This document shows, piece after piece, positions 7,057 through 13,093 of a stretch of 21,821 nucleotides of DNA; position 1 is the first letter of the stretch; each line of letters begins with the position of its first letter. The notes beneath the pieces are model-generated. The model was not told the origin of the DNA. It did not search any database and saw only the letters and a list, made by a program, of their open reading frames with translations. The position numbers and the translations under genes are program-made. The stretch is from a virus. The stretch spans positions 1 through 21,821 of IMG/VR virus record IMGVR_UViG_3300031715_000027, one strand, 5' to 3'.

Positions 7057-7490
7057 GGACCTCCCTCTGGCGAGATGCAGACCCTCGAGTGCACCTCGGC
7101 GGTGAGTGCCTCCACGGCTTTCGTCAGCACTGTGTTCTGCCTCAGGAGCTCGCGGGTGTCCTCGCTCACCTCGAGGTGGTGAAGCGCCTGCTCGGCTGCG
7201 ACCTGGTCGGCCCGCTTTGCAGCGATGAGGAGGATCGCCGCCTGTAGCCCCGCCATCGTCGACAGCAGCAGGTTCAAAAGGATGTAAGGGTAGGGGTCGA
7301 AGGCGCGGTGGTGCAGGACGCGCGTGATGAGCTCGGTGTTGACGATCGCCCAGAGCACCATCGCGACCAGGAAGCTGATAACGAAGGGCCAGCTCCCCAT
7401 CGAGTTGCGCATGTAGTCCGCCCACCGCTCCCCTCGGGTGAGCTGTGAACCGGTGCGCACCGCCGGATGGCGATGCCAGGGGGAGCTCAC
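7053..7490 (-). CDS. DUF1003 membrane protein
   Basis: A 145-residue integral membrane protein. The DUF1003 pattern is clear: RGERWADYMRNSMGSWPF leads into the first TM helix (about 34-54), the short loop ends with FDPYPYILLNLLLS, and the second TM helix (about 68-90) is followed by AAKRADQVAAEQ and a charged, probably coiled-coil C-terminal region. GTG at 7490 overlaps the TGA of the upstream gene (GTGA) and has little Shine-Dalgarno sequence, so it depends on coupling. The family's biochemical function is unknown. Its place among lysin, holin-like and NlpC-like genes suggests a role in membrane or envelope changes at lysis, or protection of the membrane (inference). Confidence 0.85.
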   Translation of the reverse strand: MSSPWHRHPAVRTGSQLTRGERWADYMRNSMGSWPFVISFLVAMVLWAIVNTELITRVLHHRAFDPYPYILLNLLLSTMAGLQAAILLIAAKRADQVAAEQALHHLEVSEDTRELLRQNTVLTKAVEALTAEVHSRVCISPEGGP

Positions 7491-8092
7491 CCTGTGGTCG
7501 CCGCCGGTGCTGGCTGTGTAGGTCCGGTATAGGGCGTCCACTCGCCGCCCACCGGCGCGGGGCCCTGGCCGTTCCAGGTGAACAGTGGAGCGCTGGCCGG
7601 AGTCACCACATCCGCCTTGGGCCACACGGTCAGATCGACGGTCGTGGGATCGCCGGCGAAGGCGAACAGCACCTCGGGCGCCGGAGCCGACGGGGGCACG
7701 GCGGAAGGGTCAGGGAGGGCTTCCACGGGAGCAGCCGGGGTCGGGGTCGCCGTGACGGGAGCGGACTCGGGAACGGCTGCCGCAGCCTCGGCGGGTGGAG
7801 GCGCCTCGGCTGGCGCCTTCGGCGCCGGCACGTCGTCCACCGGTGCCGCTGAAGCCGGTGCAGGCTGGTTGCGGGCGATGGCCGCGTGGGCCCAGAAGGC
7901 GACCTCCTCGAGCTTCGTGAGCACGAGCGAGGCCTCGCGGCCCTGCGGGAGCGCTTCGACCAACTGGATAGCCGGGCCCTCGAGCAGTTGGCGGACCTTG
8001 CCGTGCATAGCGGCCACGGCATCGGAGGAAGGCGGCCAACGGAACCGCTTCGCGAGGTCGTCGAGGATCTCGGTCGGAAGGTCTGAACCCAT
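7487..8092 (-). CDS. Acb2/Tad1-like cyclic-nucleotide sponge from internal start
   Basis: Alternative 201-residue product in the same frame, starting at ATG 8092. Upstream lies GAAAAGGAGACA followed by 3 nt and the ATG. The same 12 bases with the same spacing precede the major capsid gene, so this is very likely a real start. The protein begins MGSDLPTEILDDLAKRF, carries the Acb2/Tad1-like hairpin at about residues 9-76, then the Pro/Ala-rich linker and tail. Known Acb2 proteins are soluble multimers that sequester CBASS signals; this form lacks the TM helix and would act in the cytoplasm. The Tyr expected in the family's RFTYHPP-like segment (from memory) is Trp here (RFRWPP). Which signals it binds cannot be told from sequence. 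Confidence 0.75.
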   Translation of the reverse strand: MGSDLPTEILDDLAKRFRWPPSSDAVAAMHGKVRQLLEGPAIQLVEALPQGREASLVLTKLEEVAFWAHAAIARNQPAPASAAPVDDVPAPKAPAEAPPPAEAAAAVPESAPVTATPTPAAPVEALPDPSAVPPSAPAPEVLFAFAGDPTTVDLTVWPKADVVTPASAPLFTWNGQGPAPVGGEWTPYTGPTQPAPAATTG

Positions 8093-8437
8093 GGATGTCT
8101 CCTTTTCGACGGTGCCCGACGAGGAGTCGGACTTGATGGACGGTCCTGCAGAGCTGAGGAGAACGTCGAGCTTTCGATGCAGCTCGGCGTTCGATGATTC
8201 GATGTGGGATTTGAGCTCGGCGGTAATGGCGGCGTTTTTGGCGAGGTGCTTGTGAATCCAGGCGTCGAAGCGCTTTCGAACCCGAGGCCACAGTAGGTAG
8301 CTGGCGAAGGCCGCGATGCCGCCGCAGATGATCCAGGCCGAGAAGTTGGGACCCCAATTGAAGGGCTGCCAGATCGCTGCGAACCAGTGCCGCAGCAGAT
8401 CGAGGTAGTGGACGAAGAGGTGGTTGGGACCGGTCAC
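7487..8437 (-). CDS. Membrane-anchored Acb2/Tad1-family domain protein
   Basis: Full-length product of 316 aa from GTG at 8437, preceded by AGGAG at 7-nt spacing. Residues about 32-50 form one TM helix (FSAWIICGGIAAFASYLLW), followed by a basic then coiled-coil segment (about 53-100). Residues about 124-191 match the Acb2/Tad1 hairpin family: RFRWPP near the start and GREASLVLTKLEEV + FWAHAAIARN at 166-190. Acb2 proteins bind cyclic di- and trinucleotides and block CBASS immunity. A Pro/Ala-rich linker (192-254) and a short C-terminal segment follow. There is no stop codon between the membrane part and the sponge domain. The N-terminal part alone resembles small one-TM proteins of actinophage lysis cassettes. 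The fusion may be genuine or a lost stop codon between two genes; an internal start is listed separately. Confidence 0.8.
   Translation of the reverse strand: MTGPNHLFVHYLDLLRHWFAAIWQPFNWGPNFSAWIICGGIAAFASYLLWPRVRKRFDAWIHKHLAKNAAITAELKSHIESSNAELHRKLDVLLSSAGPSIKSDSSSGTVEKETSMGSDLPTEILDDLAKRFRWPPSSDAVAAMHGKVRQLLEGPAIQLVEALPQGREASLVLTKLEEVAFWAHAAIARNQPAPASAAPVDDVPAPKAPAEAPPPAEAAAAVPESAPVTATPTPAAPVEALPDPSAVPPSAPAPEVLFAFAGDPTTVDLTVWPKADVVTPASAPLFTWNGQGPAPVGGEWTPYTGPTQPAPAATTG
8096..8107 (-). promoter_or_regulatory. Strong internal ribosome-binding site (Acb2-like start)
   Basis: GAAAAGGAGACA, 3 nt before ATG 8092, inside the longer reading frame. It is identical in sequence and spacing to 21805-21816 in front of the major capsid gene. 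Confidence 0.8.
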
Positions 8438-8459
8438 GTTTGCTCTCCTGCTCGACGGC

Positions 8460-8828
8460 TCAAACCTGGTCCGAGGCCCTCCGGCGCTGGTAGGGCTTGA
8501 GCACCTCCTCGGGCACACCCAAGTGGGTGGCCACGTCGATGATCAGGTCGCGCGAGGTGGCGATCCGCTCGATCGTCTCTATCCGGCCGGCCTGGGAGTC
8601 GAGGAGGTCCTGTTGGTGGCTGTTCTGCTCCTGGAGTCGCTTGACCTGTGCCTTCAGGACCTCGATCTCGACCGAGGCTGCTGAGAGAGCCTGGTCCTGG
8701 GCGGTAGCGACCGTGAGCTTCCTCGTCCCCGCGATGGTGACGATGCTGGCGGTCAACAGGCTCAGGACGCCGAAGACGCCGAGAATGATCCCGCCAGCGG
8801 ATCCCCACACAACGGTCGCGGTCGTCAT
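8460..8828 (-). CDS. One-TM coiled-coil membrane protein (holin/spanin-like)
   Basis: A 122-residue protein. A Gly-rich N-terminal TM helix (about 8-34) is followed by a long coiled coil (about 42-88, SVEIEVLKAQVKRLQEQNSH) and a short helix ending VPEEVLKPYQRRRASDQV. The ATG overlaps the TGA of the previous gene (ATGA at 8828-8825). Next to a lysin-like gene and other small membrane proteins, it is a candidate holin accessory or spanin-like component. The sequence has no lipobox and no decisive motif, so this is only a positional inference. Confidence 0.7.
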   Translation of the reverse strand: MTTATVVWGSAGGIILGVFGVLSLLTASIVTIAGTRKLTVATAQDQALSAASVEIEVLKAQVKRLQEQNSHQQDLLDSQAGRIETIERIATSRDLIIDVATHLGVPEEVLKPYQRRRASDQV

Positions 8829-9139
8829 CTACACATGACGTGGATCACGTAGTCGGCCCGGTTGCGATTACCCATGACCACCAAGTTGATGTCATGGAGG
8901 ACGTCGTTCATTGCCCGCACCTGACATTTCTCGCGCCGTGTCGACACCTGTGTGTTGTGCCTCTGGCCTCCCTCGATGTTCCCGACGGCGATCGAGACGT
9001 AGACCAGTGCGCCGATCGTGATCGCGAGAGTGGCTGTGAGGGCGATCGACACCCGCCGCCACAGCTGGGAGTTGAACCTTTCGACAGCATCGGTCGCGGA
9101 CTTCGTATCCGCGATGAGGCCGGTCGCGGTATCGCTCAC
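8825..9139 (-). CDS. Small one-TM membrane protein of the lysis region
   Basis: A 104-residue protein with a polar N-terminal helix (about 1-28), one TM helix (about 30-53, ALTATLAITIGALVYVSIAV) and a polar C-terminal domain with two Cys (REKCQ and the penultimate residue). It starts 1 nt after the stop of the lysin-like gene and overlaps the next gene. Similar small TM proteins are common next to endolysin genes in actinophages. Holin or lysis-regulator function is possible but unproven. Confidence 0.7.
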   Translation of the reverse strand: MSDTATGLIADTKSATDAVERFNSQLWRRVSIALTATLAITIGALVYVSIAVGNIEGGQRHNTQVSTRREKCQVRAMNDVLHDINLVVMGNRNRADYVIHVMCR

Positions 9140-9140
9140 C

Positions 9141-9431
9141 TCAGACCAGGCTCGGTTCCCAGGCGCCGAACTTGGCGGCTCCTGCCACGATCGAGAAGGC
9201 GAGAGACTGGCCGTTCGAGCGCTCGGCGGTGACCACGAGCTCGTTCGGAGAGATGGAGCCGACCGGGAAGGTCTCGACCTTCGGCTCGCCGGCGAAATCC
9301 CCGCAGGGAAGTCCTGCGTTCTCGGCGATGTCGAAGTACCCGAAGGTCTTGATGCAGAGATAGAGGTGCCCGTTCACGATCTGGGTGTAGCAATCCTCGC
9401 CGTTGAACTGTCGAGCCTTGGAAACTGCCAT
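9141..9431 (-). CDS. Possible separate 96-aa product from internal start
   Basis: Within the lysin frame, ATG 9431 is preceded by GGAGG (9444-9440) at 8-nt spacing. The product would begin MAVSKARQFNGEDCYTQIVNG and consist only of the C-terminal beta-rich domain, with three Cys and a SNGQSLAFSIVAGAA segment near the end. I do not recognise the family. It may be a wall-binding module supplied both fused and free, as seen for some phage endolysins with internal starts, or an originally separate gene whose upstream neighbour has lost its stop. Confidence 0.5.
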   Translation of the reverse strand: MAVSKARQFNGEDCYTQIVNGHLYLCIKTFGYFDIAENAGLPCGDFAGEPKVETFPVGSISPNELVVTAERSNGQSLAFSIVAGAAKFGAWEPSLV

Positions 9432-9938
9432 CGGTGGAACCTCCGGTGTGGTTAGTGGCGCGGGTTCGAAGAAGTCGTCGGCGAGCAGCGATTCGTCCCA
9501 GGGACCGTGGTCGATCCACTGCGTCCCGTCGCACTGCGGGCCGAGCTTGCAGGTAGTGGGTCCGCAGATGTGCGTGCCGGCGCCGTAGTGCGCCGACAGA
9601 AGCCGGTAGGAAGCTCGCTCGTGGCTGGCAGCGGTCTGCAGGGCCACGATGTTCGCCATCCGGGTGATCGAGGCGTATACCACCGGACGCCACTCGCCAG
9701 CGGCCAGGCGTTCGGCGACGTAGGTCACCGTGTCTGCGTCGGAAGCATCGCCGGGTTCGTCGTCGATGCCTTCGCCTCGGTTAGCCAGGAAAACTGTGAG
9801 CTCGAGGAGATGGGCCGAGCCGTGGGCGGCAGCGACGGCCTGGAAATCCGGCCAGTTGCCGTCGTCGTAGCCCGCGTACGCGTCGAAGCCGGTCGGCAGG
9901 TTGCCGGGCAGGATGGCATCGGCCATGCGGAGTGTCAC
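9141..9938 (-). CDS. Glycosidase-like (GH25/DUF1906-type) lysin with C-terminal domain
   Basis: A 265-residue product from GTG at 9938, with AGGAGG at 8-nt spacing. Residues about 8-165 look like the TIM-barrel glycosidase-like proteins found in actinobacteria and their phages: an opening GFDAYAGYDDGNWPDF, an acidic IDDEPGDA (about 58-65), RPVVYAS on a later strand, RLLSAHYGAGTHICGP, and a closing CDGTQW with DDFF. The acidic residues are candidates for catalysis. After a Pro/Thr linker comes a separate 96-residue beta-rich domain that has its own internal start at 9431. The position between the propeller fibre and the membrane proteins suits a peptidoglycan hydrolase for entry or lysis. The family assignment is by pattern only. 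Confidence 0.7.
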   Translation of the reverse strand: MTLRMADAILPGNLPTGFDAYAGYDDGNWPDFQAVAAAHGSAHLLELTVFLANRGEGIDDEPGDASDADTVTYVAERLAAGEWRPVVYASITRMANIVALQTAASHERASYRLLSAHYGAGTHICGPTTCKLGPQCDGTQWIDHGPWDESLLADDFFEPAPLTTPEVPPMAVSKARQFNGEDCYTQIVNGHLYLCIKTFGYFDIAENAGLPCGDFAGEPKVETFPVGSISPNELVVTAERSNGQSLAFSIVAGAAKFGAWEPSLV

Positions 9939-9950
9939 AGGTCTGTCCTC

Positions 9951-11123
9951 CTAGATGGCGAACCGCATCAGGCCGTAGGCCCCCGAGGCGATCCACAGGT
10001 TGCCGTCGGGCCCATTGCATATCCCGTCGCTCGGAACGAGCTGCACAGGGAAGGGTGTGGCGGCCATGCCAGGGTCGGAGAAGCGCATCAGGTTGAACGG
10101 GCCGGTCGGGTCGCGCTGTGTCGCCCACAGGTTGCCGTCGGACCCGAGCGCGAGACCGCCGAGGGCCACGGACGAGGCGATGACGCTGATGGAGCCGGCC
10201 GTGGTGACCTTCGCGAAGTAACCGGTTGTCCCCCCGTCGAACACGGCCACCCACAGATACGTCCCGTCGCTCACGATCGACTGCCAGGTCGTGTTGCCGC
10301 GGTTGCCGACGATGCCGGACCAGCCGTTGTAAAGCGTCTGCACGCCAGCCGTGGTGACCGCCAAGATGGGCGTAGGCCCCGAGTTGGAGGTCACCCACAG
10401 CCTGCCGTCGGGCCCTGAGCAGACACTGCCCGGCTGGTAGTTGGCCCCGCCGGCGAGCCCGTACTCCGTGATGGTCAGGGTGGAGAGGTTCATCTGGGCG
10501 AGCTTCGGGTAGCCCGAGTAGACCTCGGTGAACCAGACATTGCTGTCCGGGCCCACGCAGATCCCGTAGGGGTAGGAGTTGCCGGAACCACCCGGACAGG
10601 CGTACTCGGTCATCACCCCGGCGGTCGTGGTTCGCACGATCCGGTACTCGTTCTGCTCGCACCACCAGAGGTTCCCGTCGGGGGCCGCCACGATGCCGCC
10701 CCCGCTGCCGGCGACGGCGCCAGAGCGCGGCGCGGCGTAGGAGGCCAGCACCGCGCCCGCTGTGCTGTATTTCACGACCGCATTGGCACCCGCGTCGAGT
10801 GTCCAGAGGTTCCCGTCGGGCCCCGAGCAGACCGAGATGATGTTGGAGGTCCCCGGTGTCGGGGGCTGGAAGGCGTAGCCTCCCCCGTTGCTCGGTGGCG
10901 CGCCCGGCAGCCCATGGTCGTGATCGCCCCGGGCGAAATGCGCCGTGTCCATCCCCACGTGTGCTGCTGCGCCGAAGGCATCTGGACCTGTGACCGTGGT
11001 CGCCGGCGCTGGCCCAGCTGTGGCCGGTTGGGCCGCGATCCAGTTCTCGATGCGCTTGAGTCGCTCCTGCGCGGCCTGGAGCGTGGTGAGCAGGTGACGG
11101 CCTGCAGTGGGGACGGTCTTCAC
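9951..11123 (-). CDS. Tail fibre with seven-bladed Vgb-like beta-propeller
   Basis: A 390-residue protein. GTG at 11123 overlaps the TGA of the previous gene (GTGA), with no clear Shine-Dalgarno sequence. A short coiled coil (about 9-30) precedes a fibre collar motif, HFARGDHDHGLP (about 62-73), typical of phage tail fibres. Seven repeats of the form GPDGNLW then follow, as in virginiamycin B lyase-like and SMP-30-like propellers: GPDGNLWTLD, APDGNLWWCE, GPDSNVWFTE, GPDGRLWVTS, DGTYLWVAVF, GSDGNLWATQ and GPDGNLWIAS. The propeller occupies about 95-390. A receptor-binding tail tip protein is the best reading. Lyase activity is not expected, since the tail-fibre collar sets the context. Confidence 0.85.
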   Translation of the reverse strand: MKTVPTAGRHLLTTLQAAQERLKRIENWIAAQPATAGPAPATTVTGPDAFGAAAHVGMDTAHFARGDHDHGLPGAPPSNGGGYAFQPPTPGTSNIISVCSGPDGNLWTLDAGANAVVKYSTAGAVLASYAAPRSGAVAGSGGGIVAAPDGNLWWCEQNEYRIVRTTTAGVMTEYACPGGSGNSYPYGICVGPDSNVWFTEVYSGYPKLAQMNLSTLTITEYGLAGGANYQPGSVCSGPDGRLWVTSNSGPTPILAVTTAGVQTLYNGWSGIVGNRGNTTWQSIVSDGTYLWVAVFDGGTTGYFAKVTTAGSISVIASSVALGGLALGSDGNLWATQRDPTGPFNLMRFSDPGMAATPFPVQLVPSDGICNGPDGNLWIASGAYGLMRFAI

Positions 11124-12283
11124 AACGGAGGCAGGTAGGGAACGGAGGCCACTGGCGGCACGTTCAGCGTGATCGCGGTCGTAGCGACTCCTTCGTCGGG
11201 AACCGTCGTGTCCAGGCGCTGGACTCTCCAGACGATGTCCCAGCCGCCCGGAAAGCACAGGTCTCCCGCGGGCAGGTGGACCCGCAGGTCGTCGCCCGGG
11301 CTCAGCACGTCCGGGCCCATGAGCGCGGCATTCGTGGTGAGCACAGGGGCCACCACCGGGTAGCCCGCCGCTGCCAGGTAGGACTGCAGGAGCTGGATGA
11401 GGAAGTAGGGGCTCGTGTTGCCGGCGAGCCCGGCCTGGCTGACGACCTGCTCGAGCAGTGGCCAGGGCCCTCCTGAGGCTACGAAGCCACCCTCGGCCGA
11501 CTGGCCCCCGAGGGCGAGCATGTACTCGAAGTTCCCCATCTGTGTCGCGTCCGCGGGGTACTCGAAGTCGACACAGACGTCACCGCCGACGTCGACCGTC
11601 TGGTACCAACCGCCCGAGCCGTAGATGTTGCCGGTGCGTGGATATTCGAAGTTGGCGCTCGCCGTGAGGGCATTGCCTATGCCGTAGGCCGGCTTCACCC
11701 GGTAGTCGAAGCCGCCCGCTTCGTACCCCTGCTGCGCGAGCGTCTGGACGATCGAATCGACGGTCTGCTGCTCGGTCTGTGGATAGCTGGCATTGACCCA
11801 GTAGGCCGAGGGACTCGGTGGCGACGCGTTAGCCACGATCGGCGGCGAGTAGATGTTGAACGCGGGATAGTTGACCTGCAGGGCGTCGTGGGTCACCTGG
11901 TAAGCGATCGCCTGCGGGTCCGTCAGCGTCGTGGCCCAGGTGGTCGTGTAGTCCGCTGCTTGAACCCGGGCCGCGAAGTAGCTCCAGAACTCCGAACCAC
12001 CGATGGCGACGGAGCGAGAGGACCGGGTGTAGTCCTTCGTCCAGACGATGCCGCCCCATGCGATCGCCCCGTCGAGGTCGACGACGAGCGCCGTACGCGC
12101 GGGGATGATGTAGGGACTGATCCCCGCGTTGGCCGGCTCCGAGAGGTCGATCGTCCCCTGGAACTGGCCAGCGGCGTTGAGCTCCGAGGAGAACGACACT
12201 CCGGTCATCCACGGCACGTCGCCGATGTAGGCGAAGTCCGCCAGCCGGTAGAGCCGGTAGCGGAGGCTGGCCGCGAGGCTCAT
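11120..12283 (-). CDS. Minor tail protein, tail-hub / Gp37-like
   Basis: A 387-residue protein whose ATG (12283) overlaps the TGA of the distal tail gene (ATGA). The N-terminal part, with SFSSELNAAGQFQGTIDL followed by a GAIAWGGIVW strand, resembles the Gp37-like minor tail proteins of siphoviruses, related to the baseplate hub. A long mixed region with many Tyr and Trp follows, and the C-terminal third has DDLRVHLPAGDLCFPGG and WRVQRLDTTVPDEGV. It sits directly after the tape measure and distal tail genes, where the tail-associated hub is expected. Role: completing the tail tip and linking to the propeller fibre encoded next. Confidence 0.75.
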   Translation of the reverse strand: MSLAASLRYRLYRLADFAYIGDVPWMTGVSFSSELNAAGQFQGTIDLSEPANAGISPYIIPARTALVVDLDGAIAWGGIVWTKDYTRSSRSVAIGGSEFWSYFAARVQAADYTTTWATTLTDPQAIAYQVTHDALQVNYPAFNIYSPPIVANASPPSPSAYWVNASYPQTEQQTVDSIVQTLAQQGYEAGGFDYRVKPAYGIGNALTASANFEYPRTGNIYGSGGWYQTVDVGGDVCVDFEYPADATQMGNFEYMLALGGQSAEGGFVASGGPWPLLEQVVSQAGLAGNTSPYFLIQLLQSYLAAAGYPVVAPVLTTNAALMGPDVLSPGDDLRVHLPAGDLCFPGGWDIVWRVQRLDTTVPDEGVATTAITLNVPPVASVPYLPPL

Positions 12284-13092
12284 GTCGCAGACGTGTAAGC
12301 GGCCGTGGCGTAGGTGATGCTGCAGCCGGATCCGGCAGGCTGTGCCCCATCGGTCGAGCTGAACCCGATGTTGTTCACGCCGGGCAGCAGCCACCACCAC
12401 AGCGAGCTTGCGAGCACGTCCTGCGGCGCCGCCACACCGTTCACCGTGAGCAGGTGGGTCCTCATGTCGACAACGAGCGTCTGGCCGGCGCCTAGCGTCG
12501 CGAAGTTCATGTCTGGGGCGCCGGGAACAGTGTTGTTGATGACGCTCGGCAGGGTGAGCGGCCCGGTTAGCGTGATGATCGGGTACTGGACGAAATCGCC
12601 GTTGCTCGTGAGGTTCGCGGACCCGAACCACGGGATGGCCGTGGCAGTGGTCGCCTCGTAGAGAGCGGGGTCAGTCGAATGCAGCAGCAGCGAGACCTTC
12701 ACCAGGCCCCCGAGCACGTACCGCACGTCGATCGGCGAGCTCCGCTTGCGCACACGGGCGGTGCCGCCGACCGGGTGGGGCAGCACCGGTGTCTGGAACC
12801 AGAAGGTGTACTCGGTCGCGACAGTCTGGGGAGCCGTGGCGCTCTTCAGGGCCGGGAGAGCCGACAGGGGAGCGACGTCGAGCTCGACGGTGATGTCCCG
12901 GCCGCCCATGAAGTCCTGTCCCATGAGCTCGCCGACGGCCAGGGGTCGCGGCAGATCCGCCGTCCTTATCGGCGGGAGATCGAGCCCCTCGAGGCCCTGG
13001 ATCTCGTAGTCCGTCCCCTGGCCGCACACGAGGCCGTTGAACTCGAATTGCCACGGGGCGGACGTGCCGGAGGCGCCGGCGGGATAGCCCAC
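12280..13092 (-). CDS. Distal tail protein (Dit-like)
   Basis: A 270-residue protein starting with GTG at 13092, 1 nt after the tape-measure stop. The first half has the features of siphovirus distal tail proteins: an opening WQFEFNGLVCGQGTDYEI, a GQDFMGGRDITVELDV segment, and a VRYVLGGLVKVSLLLHSTDP strand pair. The second half (about 160-270) is a beta-sandwich with LWWWLLPGVNNIGFSS near the end, as in Dit C-terminal domains. Position directly after the tape measure is the normal one. It would form the ring that connects the tube to the tip complex. Confidence 0.85.
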   Translation of the reverse strand: MGYPAGASGTSAPWQFEFNGLVCGQGTDYEIQGLEGLDLPPIRTADLPRPLAVGELMGQDFMGGRDITVELDVAPLSALPALKSATAPQTVATEYTFWFQTPVLPHPVGGTARVRKRSSPIDVRYVLGGLVKVSLLLHSTDPALYEATTATAIPWFGSANLTSNGDFVQYPIITLTGPLTLPSVINNTVPGAPDMNFATLGAGQTLVVDMRTHLLTVNGVAAPQDVLASSLWWWLLPGVNNIGFSSTDGAQPAGSGCSITYATAAYTSAT

Positions 13093-13093
13093 C

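Noticed and set aside
7057-7425. Long N-terminal extension of the NlpC-like protein that might hold the missing domain half
   Set aside because: The extension lies within the DUF1003 gene in another frame and has Pro/Arg/His-rich noise. The missing half is instead found at the C-terminus of the 185-aa protein.
8438-8518. Upstream extension of the membrane-Acb2 protein to 8518
   Set aside because: It would overlap the end of the coiled-coil gene with Cys/Arg/Ser-rich noise. GTG 8437 has AGGAG at 7 nt.
11124-11258. Upstream extension of the propeller fibre protein
   Set aside because: It overlaps the previous gene in another frame and is Arg/His-rich; GTG 11123 overlaps the preceding stop as is usual in this operon.
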